A DNA stretch of 64,000 nt from Poa pratensis (taxonomy: Eukaryota; Streptophyta; Magnoliopsida; Poales; Poaceae): the NCBI GenBank assembly GCA_947311845.1, contig CAMZMU010000060.1, positions 1,871,758 through 1,935,757 on the forward strand, in the 5' to 3' direction. A program made the position numbers and the translations under genes. Under the pieces are notes generated by a model. It saw only the letters and a program-made list of their open reading frames with translations, was not told where the DNA came from and did not search any database. This document shows positions 46,459 to 55,255 of the stretch, piece after piece (within the stretch, counting starts at the first letter, position 1; each line of letters begins with the position of its first letter).

Positions 46459-46795
46459 CGCACGGTCTCTCCCTCCCTCGTCCTCACTCTCAAGGAATTG
46501 GATTGGGGAAATGATGAGGATATTTCTTTCGTTTCCTTTTTCTTGTCGGATGATTTGGGAGCTGTGGCTGACCAAACAGGGAAAAGGGGAGGGAGCCGAG
46601 GCCGCGAGGAGGACGGTCGATCGATCCAGTGGCCGCCCGCCTGGCTACGGGAACGTTGGATGCAAGATGATCCCAAAGGAGATGACGTAACTGATCCAGT
46701 GGTCGCGAGGCTGCGGATTTTGTACGGACCCTAACTTCGTGCCTTTCTTCTGGCGTCGTAAAGGAGATGACGTAGATGATGAGGAAGGAAATGAG

Positions 46796-46905
46796 GCTAT
46801 TTTTTTAAATAATACACGAAAATTATTAAATTGTGGAAATAATACGCAGTTTTTATTTTTTTCAGAAATATTCCTCAGTCGGTCGCGACGAAGACGACAG
46901 GGGCA
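46796..46905 (+). repeat. Left terminal inverted repeat of the MULE
   Basis: Differs from the reverse complement of the right end by a single A in the first 90 bp (TTTAAAT against TTTAAAAT), then diverges slowly in the GTCGGTCGCGACGAAG region. Confidence 0.92.
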
Positions 46906-47085
46906 TACTCGGTGTCGACGAAGCCGACAGGGCCCAGTCGTCCACGTGGAGACCGATTAGTGGGTCGACCACGTCGCCACCGACGCTGTCGTCCTTGGCT
47001 GGCCAGTCGTGCTCGCCGACGCCGACTGGCGGGCCCAGTGGGTCGCGCCGAAGCCGACAAGGCCCTAGACGGCATCAGGCACGGG
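46880..47085. repeat. Left subterminal GACGAAGCCGACAGG modules
   Basis: Variants of GTCGACGAAGCCGACAGGG, with CAGTCGG or CCAGTGGGTCG joints, recur at least four times. Similar modules lie just inside the right end (54985-55165). Such subterminal repeats often bind transposase in other elements; that is inference here. Confidence 0.55.
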
Positions 47086-47836
47086 CGCCCCTTCTCTTCT
47101 CTCTTCTCTTTCCTTCTTTCTTCTTCCTTCCCCTGCGTGTTCTTCCTTTCCTCTCTCCACTCCTCACACGAACTGAATTAAACCAGTGATTTAGACCAAC
47201 AATCTTCACGTTTGCCACCATTAATCGGTGCTAGAAGATAGAGGGAGGCTAGGGAAATTCCGATCTCCTGATGGGATAGCTCGTGGTGGTGGTGGTGATG
47301 GTTGGCGGGTGGTGGTGGTGGTGATGGTGGTGGTGCTGGAGGGCTGCGTGGTGGTGGTGCTGGAGGGCTGCATTGTGGTGGTGCTGCTCGTGTTGGTGCG
47401 TCGTTGATTCGAGACTGCCGGACGTCATCGCCTCTCACGCTTCTAGGGTATGATTCGATTTATCAAAATTGTAGTGCTATATTTGTTACATGTATGAACA
47501 TGTGTTGTTATAAAACAGATTGTGACGGTAGTCAATATTGTAGCTATATTTGTAGGTTCATTCGAATAAATGTAGCTATATATTGGTTGTGGCGGTAGTA
47601 AATAATGTAGGTATCTATGTAGTTTAATTAAATATGTGTAGTATTAATTTTAAAAAACATGGTGTAGGTAGATATATATTTGAAGTCGCTTCTGAGGAAT
47701 ATATAGTGTAGGTAGCTATATATAGTTGGTGCTGTTATATGCGGAATAATATTAACGATGGTCAATATTTATTTATGTCAGCGGAGATGTCTGATTTAGT
47801 GAAGATCGATTTTTCTATGGTCCTGGTAGAGTCCAA
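47086..47836. other. 5' region of the MULE transposase gene
   Basis: Pyrimidine-rich stretch (47090-47170), then a GGT/GGTGAT microsatellite (47281-47400), then AT-rich sequence with a tandem TGTAGCTATAT-like word (47500-47730). This is the presumed promoter and leader of the transposase gene. No clear TATA box was singled out. Confidence 0.5.
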
Positions 47837-50575
47837 ATGTGTGATACGGGAGCTGATCTGAGTGAGTTTGATTCTATAGATGTCGACATGCCAGCTCCTG
47901 AAACATGGTCTCTAAGTCAGGTTAAAGATTGGTTGACTGAAAGTTTAGGGTTTGATAGTCGGACACAGACCGTCAGTGTTCATGCTTGGTGGAGCCATTC
48001 AAGGACAAATATTTACTTCATTTTGAGACCACTAGAGTGTGATTCTGATTGGGTGCGATGGTTAAAAGGCTGCGCAAAAAGGAATTGCTTTCCTTGTGCC
48101 CTAGTTCTTCCCGCCTTGAACGAGGTCAGTGCCCCTGAGTACGAGTTTAGTGCCCATGAAGGTGAGGGTGCTTATGAGCCTGGCCAGGGAAGTGAAGAGA
48201 TGAACATATCTTTGTCAAATTATGGGTCTGATTTTGGTGGTGGTGGTAACGAGTCGGGGCAGAGCAGTCAAGTACAAGGAGGGGACACTGACAGTGGGGA
48301 GGCGGATGGCGACGAGGTAGGCGGGCACATGCAGAACGAGATGGAAGATGAAGATGCAGATGGCTACAGTGCTGAAGGCGATGATTCCGATGAGTCAGAC
48401 GGGGAAGAGAACGCAGATGAGGTACCTAATCCTGCAGCATGGAATCAGGACCACTCTTCGGCGATGACCGTAAACGATGGTCATGATTCGGCATGGCAAT
48501 ATCATGAGAACAACATTGCGAAGGGTGCTTTGTATACTGACAAGCAAGCTTTGAGGGATGCAGTCGTTAAATGGGCATTGTCCACCCACAGGGTTATGAA
48601 AACTACCGTGTCAAGTCAAAAATATTTGACAATGGAATGCGAGACAATAACTTGTCCCGGCAGGGTGCATGGACATCTCCCAAAGAATGGCTATAGTTGG
48701 AGGATAAGTGACTTCGTACCTCACTCCTGTCGAATTGAAAATATCCCTGCAGAGCACCGTAATCTTTCTTCCACGCTTATAGCTCGGTTGCTGTACAGCG
48801 AGATAGTGTCCTGCGCAGCGATGGAAGTGAGTGCCCTCCAGACAAAAGTGGCTGTCAGATTTAAGTACGAAATATCATATGGCAAGGCTTGGAGGGCTAA
48901 GCATACGGCGCTTGAGAACAGATTTGGTTCATATTTGGACGCATATGACTCTGTTATCCGGCTGCTGCATACTCTGCAGTACCGGAATCCAGGCACCTAT
49001 GTAGATATCCAAGATTTGTTCAGGCCAGAGTTCCCAACTGTGAGGGTGCTGCATCGAGTGTTTTTCTCATTCGCCGTATGCATCGAGGCTTTCAGACATT
49101 GCCGTCCGGTGATATGTGTAGATGGCACCTTTCTCACAGGCAAGTATAGGGGACAGATCCTGACTGCAATTGGTCAAGACGGTAACAATATGGTTGTGCC
49201 CCTCGCATTTGCTTTTGTGGAGAGCGAGAACATTGACAGTTGGACTTGGTTCTTCAGGCAACTGAAAATAGCAGTTGTGAAGGATAAGCCGAACGTGTGC
49301 ATCCTTCATGACAGGCATGCAGGTATACTCAACGCGATAAAGACACTCACCAATCCTGTGCCTGAGGAACAGACTCCATGGCAGGACATGCAGAGCCGTT
49401 GGTGCATGCGCCATCTAGGTGCCAACTTCTACTCGCAGTTTAGAAATAAGGACCTGATGAACCTATTCAAGAAACTCTGCAAGCAGAACCAAGAATGGAA
49501 GTACACGAAGATACGTGAAAGACTTGATTTGTGCACGCAGAGACATGTTCGGGACAGGAAGAGGGCACGAGCAGCAGCTGTTCTTGCACATGCAGAAGCT
49601 GTTGCTGCACAGCTAGCTACCGGACCACCTGCCGAGGAGGACGAGCCTGTTGGTCTTTGCGACCTACCCGGATTTGACCCGCCTGGAACTAGGAGAAGAG
49701 GTGGGAGGACAATTAAAACTTTTCAGCAGTGGATAGAGCATGAACCTTTGGAGAGGTGGTCTTTGTTGCACGACACACATGGAGCAAGATACGGTGTCAT
49801 GACAACGAACCTGGCTGAAACATACAACTTTGTCCTCAGAGGAAACCGTGCGTTGCCACTAACAGCCATCGTGGAGGGTATTTTCTATGGCACATTGAAA
49901 TATTTCAGAGAAAGACGTGAAAGAGCTGAGAAGCATATGATGGACAACCCGACCTCGCCTTATTGTGAGAAGGTTACGAAGTACATGAATGAGAAGCTGG
50001 CAAAATGTTGCTCCCACAGTGTAACTGCCGTTGGGAATCAAGAAAGGAGATTTGAGGTCCGGTTAGCCCACAACAAGTTCGGATGTGCAAACGAGGTGAG
50101 GACGCATGAGGTGAAGATTGGTAATGAGGTTTGGCCAACTTGCGAGTGCACCTGCAACAAACCAAAATTGCTTCACCTTCCTTGCTCCCATGTCCTCGCT
50201 GCCTGCAGGCAGTTACGGTTGAACGCAATCTCCTTCGTGTCTCCATATTATATGAAAGAGGCAGTTATCAATACTTGGACAGGTGAGATGATGGGATTTC
50301 GATCAATGGGTAACTTCAACACTGTAACCCCTGGTGAGAGGGTGTACATTCCAGCTCCTGAGCTATTGCGTGATGGGGTAGGCAGACGGCAGTGTCGTCG
50401 CATCAGGAATGATATGGATGAATCTGAAGCCGGAGGCCCCACAATTCAATGCCTTCACTGCAACAGATTTGGCCATAGGGAGGCTGATTGTCCCACTTAT
50501 CCTGGAGAGAGACCTCCCGTGCGTGCGCGGGGTAACGGGCGTGGGCGAGGACGAAGAGCGAGAGGAAGAAACTAG
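47837..50575 (+). CDS. MuDR-type (MULE) transposase, 912 residues, intact
   Basis: An intronless open frame. Residues 1-90 form a conserved MULE amino domain (WWSHSRTNIYFILRPLE). Residues 150-195 are acidic. About 225-295 is the MuDR DNA-binding region (KQALRDAVVKWAL ... CPGRVHG). The catalytic core has Asp429 (CVDGTFLTG), Asp492 (LHDRHAGIL) and Glu661 (NLAETYN), a DDE set with spacing usual for MULEs. A SWIM zinc finger follows (Cys769, Cys771, Cys783, His785; PCSHVLAACR), then a CCHC knuckle (C872-X2-C-X4-H-X4-C885) and an RG-rich tail. The enzyme cuts and inserts the element at 9-bp-spaced targets in the nucleus. No stop or frameshift is present, so activity is plausible. The start at 47837 gives the longest frame. 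Confidence 0.95.
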   Translation: MCDTGADLSEFDSIDVDMPAPETWSLSQVKDWLTESLGFDSRTQTVSVHAWWSHSRTNIYFILRPLECDSDWVRWLKGCAKRNCFPCALVLPALNEVSAPEYEFSAHEGEGAYEPGQGSEEMNISLSNYGSDFGGGGNESGQSSQVQGGDTDSGEADGDEVGGHMQNEMEDEDADGYSAEGDDSDESDGEENADEVPNPAAWNQDHSSAMTVNDGHDSAWQYHENNIAKGALYTDKQALRDAVVKWALSTHRVMKTTVSSQKYLTMECETITCPGRVHGHLPKNGYSWRISDFVPHSCRIENIPAEHRNLSSTLIARLLYSEIVSCAAMEVSALQTKVAVRFKYEISYGKAWRAKHTALENRFGSYLDAYDSVIRLLHTLQYRNPGTYVDIQDLFRPEFPTVRVLHRVFFSFAVCIEAFRHCRPVICVDGTFLTGKYRGQILTAIGQDGNNMVVPLAFAFVESENIDSWTWFFRQLKIAVVKDKPNVCILHDRHAGILNAIKTLTNPVPEEQTPWQDMQSRWCMRHLGANFYSQFRNKDLMNLFKKLCKQNQEWKYTKIRERLDLCTQRHVRDRKRARAAAVLAHAEAVAAQLATGPPAEEDEPVGLCDLPGFDPPGTRRRGGRTIKTFQQWIEHEPLERWSLLHDTHGARYGVMTTNLAETYNFVLRGNRALPLTAIVEGIFYGTLKYFRERRERAEKHMMDNPTSPYCEKVTKYMNEKLAKCCSHSVTAVGNQERRFEVRLAHNKFGCANEVRTHEVKIGNEVWPTCECTCNKPKLLHLPCSHVLAACRQLRLNAISFVSPYYMKEAVINTWTGEMMGFRSMGNFNTVTPGERVYIPAPELLRDGVGRRQCRRIRNDMDESEAGGPTIQCLHCNRFGHREADCPTYPGERPPVRARGNGRGRGRRARGRN

Positions 50576-50577
50576 GT

Positions 50578-50809
50578 GGCACTATGTTTACATATGTATT
50601 ACGTATGGAACTATGTTTGAATTTGTATTATGTCAGGCACTATGTTTAAATTTGTAATAAGTGTGGCACTATGTTTACATCTGTATTAAGTATGGAACTA
50701 TGTTTGAATTTGTATTATGTCTGGCACTATGTTTAAATTTGTAATAAGTGTGGAACTATGTTTAAATTTGTATTAAGTATGGAACTATGTTTACGTTTGT
50801 ATGTATGCA
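50578..50809 (+). repeat. 29-bp tandem array after the transposase stop
   Basis: Eight units of exactly 29 bp, each of the form GGMACTATGTTTRMATYTGT plus nine bases, start two bases after the TAG stop. The array probably lies in the 3' untranslated region. Confidence 0.85.
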
Positions 50810-50832
50810 ACTAAATTCTAATAACTGCAGTG

Positions 50833-53665
50833 ATGGAGGGAATGTGGTTGCTTGATGCTGCAATTGATAGTGGGCACCGTGCGAAGGTATTAGGGGGGAT
50901 CCAAAGAAACTGAAGCCCCTAATCACTCGCACGCCGAAGGAAAACTGGAGGATTCACGAATCGTGGGTACAGAGGTATTGGTTGTATTTATTTTACAGAC
51001 GCATGTTTCGTATGTATATTATTCTGCTAAACTAGATTGTTATGTTCTTTTGGATACGCAGGTTGAAATGGGCCGGGCTCTTACCTTTCGCGCGTCTAGT
51101 AGAGGCCACTGATACCTCTTCGCGTATGACGATCGACGGATCGTTACTGAGCTGCTTGGTGGACCGATGGAGGCCGGAGACCCACACGTTCCACTTTCGC
51201 TGGGGAGAGATGGCTCCTACTCTACAGGATGTCTCATTCTTGCTAGGTTTACCTTTGGCGGGTGAGGCTGTTGGACCTTTGGAGGCACCGGAAAATTGGA
51301 AGCTTGATTTGAGAGACCGCTTTGAGGGTATTTTCCACGGTGCTCCCACTTTACAGGCGGATTCTCACGGTCCCAAGCTTGATTGGTTGCTTGCCTTTCA
51401 GGTTATATTTCTCATTTCCTCATTTATAGTTCACGTGTCTCATAATCTGTTATTTCCTCATTTTTTTGATACTAATTATATTTTTACCATGAATATAGGT
51501 CAACAAGTTTCCAGAGTACCCAGATGAGTTGGTACAGATACAACTCGATCGCAGCTTGGAGGCATACGTTATGTGGCTTCTTGGTAAGGTGATGTTCACC
51601 GAGAACCATGTCGACACTATTAGCGCGCGCTACCTCCCTTTCGCACGGGAGATCGCTGATGCTACTCAGCCGGCGCACATCAGACAGAGGAGTTGGGGTT
51701 CCGCTGTCTTAGCGGCTACATACCGAGCTATGTGCAACGCTTGCATGCTGCATACAGCTAAGTCAGCCATTCTCGGATGCCCTCTTTTTCTGCAGCTCTG
51801 GTCGTGGGAGAGGTTCTCTATTGGACGGCCAGCCATATCGGATGCCTCTTTCCCAGTGACTGAGATCGTTGACGCTGACAACATCGACAAGCCTACTTTT
51901 GCGACCGTCTATACACGCTACAAGGTACGTATCTTGTTATAATTTTGTGATTACATCCCGTGAACTGTGTATGGAACTAACTTTTGTTGTACACAGAGAC
52001 GACATGCTACTGAGCAGACGAAGCATTGCTATTATCCTTTTAACGAGCAATTTGATGTGTACACTTCGGTGATCTGGGAGCCGTACACGGACGACGTCAT
52101 TCACCGAAGATACCCCGGAGGTATTTCTGATCTCTGCACACGTGACCAAGCGTATTGGATGACACAATCGAAGATCATCTTCGATGTCTTCGTGGAGGAG
52201 ATGTCTCAACAGAGGGTTATGAGGCAATTTGGTCTTCGACAGTTGGTACATCCTCCGCCAATAGAGCATCCCCTCCCAGATATGCACCACAGGTATGTCT
52301 AAAGTTGTTATTTTCCCTAATTTGTTCATACTAAATCAATTTGTACTGATAAAACACTCACCCAAATTGAAGGACCACAAGGAAGGGGAATACTTGGAGC
52401 GCGGAGACGTGGCTGCGGAGGCTACAACCGTACGTTACAGACTGGGACACTGCGACGACACGGCTCTGGGTCGAGACTCTCGGGTTTGATATCAGTCTAT
52501 ACAATGCCTACTTGCAGAGGTACATGTCCGGAACACGGCTACATATTGTTCGCCACTCTCACCCGGAGGTTATACCTGCCCCTACTACGTGGGATACATA
52601 CCCGATCTATGATACGTCTGGGTCCAGACAGTACGCGGTAATATTTTAATTCCATTCAATAATTCATCTAACTTTTGGTACCACGTGTCTCATACTTTGT
52701 ATTTCTATTGACAGACTAATTTGACACACGAGCTTCAGGATGATGTCGCTGAGTATGGACGTTCTCTTTCCACTGGCCCTCTTTTGGTACCACGGGAGGA
52801 GCCGATATCCTGGCTGAGAAGGTTCGAGGGGAAGCTACGGGACATCTACGCGACACTCACGTGCACCCGCACAGAGGACGTTGTTCGCCACCCGGTGGCA
52901 CAACGACCCCCGCCCCCCCGACACGACGCCAGCAGCAGCGGCATCAGCAGCAGATGCATCAGGAGCACGAGGAGGAGCAGCATCGCCGACATGAGCAGCG
53001 GCACAGCAGCAGATGCATCAGGAGCACGAGGAGGAGCAGCATCGCCGACATGAGCAGCGGCAGCAGCAGCAGATGCATCAGGAGCACGAGGAGGAGCAGC
53101 AGCACGTGGAGCAGCCGCATCGCCGACATGAGCCGCGTCCACGTATAGTACCTCAGCCGAGGCCACCTCCTCCTGACCAGGCAGGAGGTTCGGCGTGGCA
53201 GGGATCCACTTCCAGTTACGGGTATCGGCCACAGTCTCCTCCTCAGTACCGAGGTCCCGCCCCGGAATTCCGGATTATGGTACGTATATTGTTTTCATAT
53301 TTCAATTGGGACTGCGTATTACTTATGTACTAATGATTCCATCTGTAGGACACTATGGCTATTACACGGCTACGTCCGGACACCAGGGGTCAGGATCTGG
53401 ATCAGGGTGGGGGAGTGACCACGAGGCTCGGATACACGCGGGGGAGGAAATGTCCAGCTGGTTGAGCATTTTCGACACGCCAATTTACCCCACGCAGCAG
53501 ACACATGGTCCCATTCAGCAGACTCCTCCACCATACCCCACACAGGATACACAGGATGACGTGGACATGACAGTGCCTCGTCAAATCCGGCCACCTCACA
53601 GGCTCAACTGGACGACGCCCGTCCAGCCCCCTCCTCGTCAGGCTCGGCCACGTAGGGGTCAGTGA
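50833..53665 (+). CDS. Plant mobile domain (PMD) protein of the MULE, seven exons, frameshifted
   Basis: Exons fit 50833-50974, 51062-51402, 51499-51924, 51997-52292, 52373-52637, 52715-53279 and 53349-53665, all with GT-AG introns, about 780 codons. The body matches the PMD family of MAIN/MAIL1 and of transposon proteins: RLKWAGLLPFARLVE, TFHFRWGEMAPTLQDVSFLL then GLPLAGEAVG (exon 2), WLLGKVMF and ARYLPFAREI (exon 3), VIWEPYTDDVI (exon 4), WVETLGFDI (exon 5). The carboxyl part is a Gln/His/Glu-rich minisatellite region and a Pro-rich tail. Exon 1 needs one more G in the GGGGGG run at about 50901-50906 to stay in frame, and the minisatellite (52935-53130) and the region after it also change frame. 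The copy therefore looks mildly damaged. The function of element-borne PMD proteins is unknown. Confidence 0.75.
52935..53130 (+). repeat. 59/60-bp coding minisatellite in the PMD gene
   Basis: Three copies of a unit starting CAGCAGATGCATCAGGAGCA. The distance between the first two is 59 bp and between the next two 60 bp, so the encoded QMHQEHEEEQHRRHEQR repeat changes frame between copies. Confidence 0.8.
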
Positions 53666-53693
53666 TATCTTCGGGACATATTCGTACTTAGGT

Positions 53694-53835
53694 GTATGAG
53701 ACATATCCGTATTTCTATGTATGAGACATATTATTATCTACGCACGAGACATATTATTATCTATGTATGAGACATATTTACGTTCGTATGTACGACACAT
53801 ATTATTATCTATGTACGAGACATATTATTATCTAT
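53694..53835 (+). repeat. 23/25-bp tandem array after the PMD stop
   Basis: Six units of 23 or 25 bp built on GTATGAGACATATTATTATC. It lies between the convergent PMD and third genes, presumably in their 3' regions. Confidence 0.8.
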
Positions 53836-53984
53836 GTACGAAACATTCCACATTGCATAAATTAATTTAACATACAGCACTACACGTCCACGTTACAACT
53901 TCACTAGTTCTAAACACTGCATAGAACAACTACTGGTACAAATATTATATGCAACTCAACGATAACTAATTCGAATCAACGACT

Positions 53985-54724
53985 TCACTTCCCTCTGCCA
54001 CGTGCTCGTGTTGGAGGCATGAAGTCGTCATCACTATTTTCATCGACGACAGCCTTGGATGCACCAACACTATTCAACTTACGTCTAGAGTTGGCTCGTT
54101 TAGGAGGCATGAAATCATCATCACTATCATCTTGAACGGCTTTCTTGGATGATCCACCACTCTTCGCCTTTGATATAGCCCTCTTCACTGCTTCAGCGTG
54201 AAGGAGATTTCCAGGCCCATCACGACATGCGCCAAAAAGCATTTCCATCCAACCAAAATGAGGGATCTCTTTGTTCAGAAACTGTCCATTGGCAGGCCAG
54301 TGCTGGACATTCACAAAATCAGGGGAAAAAAGTTAGTACGATAACACTAGATTCTAACATAATATAAATTCGGTACTCAGTTACCTTCACGTGAAATGCA
54401 TAGGCCTCCGGCGAAAAATGGATTATCTTTGACTTAGGTGTCATAGGCATGTCCCTAAGCCCCGCCTCAATAGCTTTTAGCTCATTAATTCTCTGCCACT
54501 TCCACCGCCACCCATCAATTTCATCTGAAATTTCTTCAGGGGTCATCTGGATTTTTTTTTGCTATAATTTCTCCCAGCTCACGAATGTTGCCCCACTCAC
54601 TAACTAGCTCCCTATAACAGCTCTTGGGCCTACCCTCCCTAATACTACCTTCAGTCCATATTGCGGCGTGATACAAAACACACCACGACCTATGCTCCGA
54701 ACTAGGACCCGAACTACCAGACAT
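53985..54724 (-). CDS. Third MULE gene: two-exon convergent protein of unknown function
   Basis: Exon 1 (54385-54724) starts MSGSSGPSSEHRSWCVLYHA and continues with PEEISDEIDGWRWKWQRINE. Exon 2 (53985-54302) has GWMEMLFGACRDGPGNLLHA and a basic-acidic tail with the unit DSDDDFMPPKRA repeated about 30 residues later as NSDDDFMPPTRA, ending RARGRGK. The intron has GT-AG borders. Total about 218 residues, with a probable nuclear localisation tail. A run of nine A (minus strand, about 54552-54560) puts the two halves of exon 1 out of frame by one base. I recognise no family. Its place, size and convergent direction resemble mudrB of maize MuDR, but I see no sequence evidence of homology. Confidence 0.65.
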
Positions 54725-54790
54725 CGTTCCTATCCGACTGAGGAAATAACCACGCACCACACCCCTCCTCCATCACAAAATCTAATGGGG

Positions 54791-54800
54791 TATATATATA
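54791..54800 (-). promoter_or_regulatory. TATA box of the third MULE gene
   Basis: TATATATATA about 67 bp upstream of the ATG at 54724 and 22 bp downstream (in gene direction) of the GCGGGA array. Confidence 0.6.
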
Positions 54801-54821
54801 GGCTCACCCGGGAGAAGAAGA

Positions 54822-54952
54822 GCGGGAGAAAAATGGCGGGAGAAAAAAGGCGGGAGGAAAATGGCGGGAACAAAATGGCGCGAGAACTATGGCGGGAGAA
54901 ATATGGCGGGAGAAGAAGGGCGGGAAAAAAAGCCGGGACAACAAGGGCGCGA
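54822..54952 (-). promoter_or_regulatory. 14-bp-periodic GCGGGA/GCGCGA array (E2F-like sites)
   Basis: Ten motif copies, mostly GGCGGGAGAAAAAT on the plus strand, start at 54822, 54836, 54850, 54864, 54878, 54892, 54906 and 54920, then about 54933 and 54947. GGCGGGAA and GGCGCGAAA copies match the E2F consensus TTTSSCGC read on the minus strand. It sits directly upstream of the TATA box of the third gene. Confidence 0.7.
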
Positions 54953-54984
54953 AACAAATTCGGACAGGAGCTAAGCATGCAGTA

Positions 54985-55165
54985 GTCGGCTTCCACTAAG
55001 CTGATTAGGCGTAATCGGCTTTAACAGAACCGATTAGTCCCTGTCGTCCTCGACGAAGCCGACTAGGTGCATGCACCCAGGGACGACAGGCCAGTCTGCA
55101 TCGTCGACACCGATTGGCCCCTGTCGTCTTCGTCGCGACCGACTGGGCCCTGTCGGCTTCGACGG
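54985..55165. repeat. Right subterminal modules of the MULE
   Basis: Repeated CCTGTCGTCNTCGACGAAGC and CCGACTGGGCCCTGTCGG words, in opposite orientation to those at 46880-47085. Confidence 0.55.
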
Positions 55166-55255
55166 GACCGACTGAGGAATATTTCTGAAAAAAATAAAAA
55201 CTGCGTATTATTTCCACAATTTAATAATTTTCGTGTATTATTTTAAAAAAATAGC
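55146..55255 (-). repeat. Right terminal inverted repeat of the MULE
   Basis: Reverse complement matches 46796-46905; ends AAAAAAATAGC before the 9-bp TSD. Confidence 0.92.

Larger units (their letters stand above)
46796..55255 (+). mobile_element. Complete Mutator-like element with three genes
   Basis: The ends are inverted repeats of about 110 bp (46796-46905 and 55146-55255) beginning GCTATTTTTTTAAA. A perfect 9-bp duplication GGAAATGAG flanks it (46787-46795 and 55256-55264), the Mutator hallmark. Inside are an intact transposase (+), a spliced plant mobile domain gene (+) and a convergent two-exon gene of unknown function (-). It sits in ORF1 of the LINE. The unbroken TSD, the matching inverted repeats and the open transposase suggest fairly recent movement. 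Confidence 0.95.

Noticed and set aside
46365..46734. Overlapping frames around the phosphatase start (103-126 codons)
   Set aside because: They overlap exon 1 and the leader of the phosphatase gene in other frames and show no domain.
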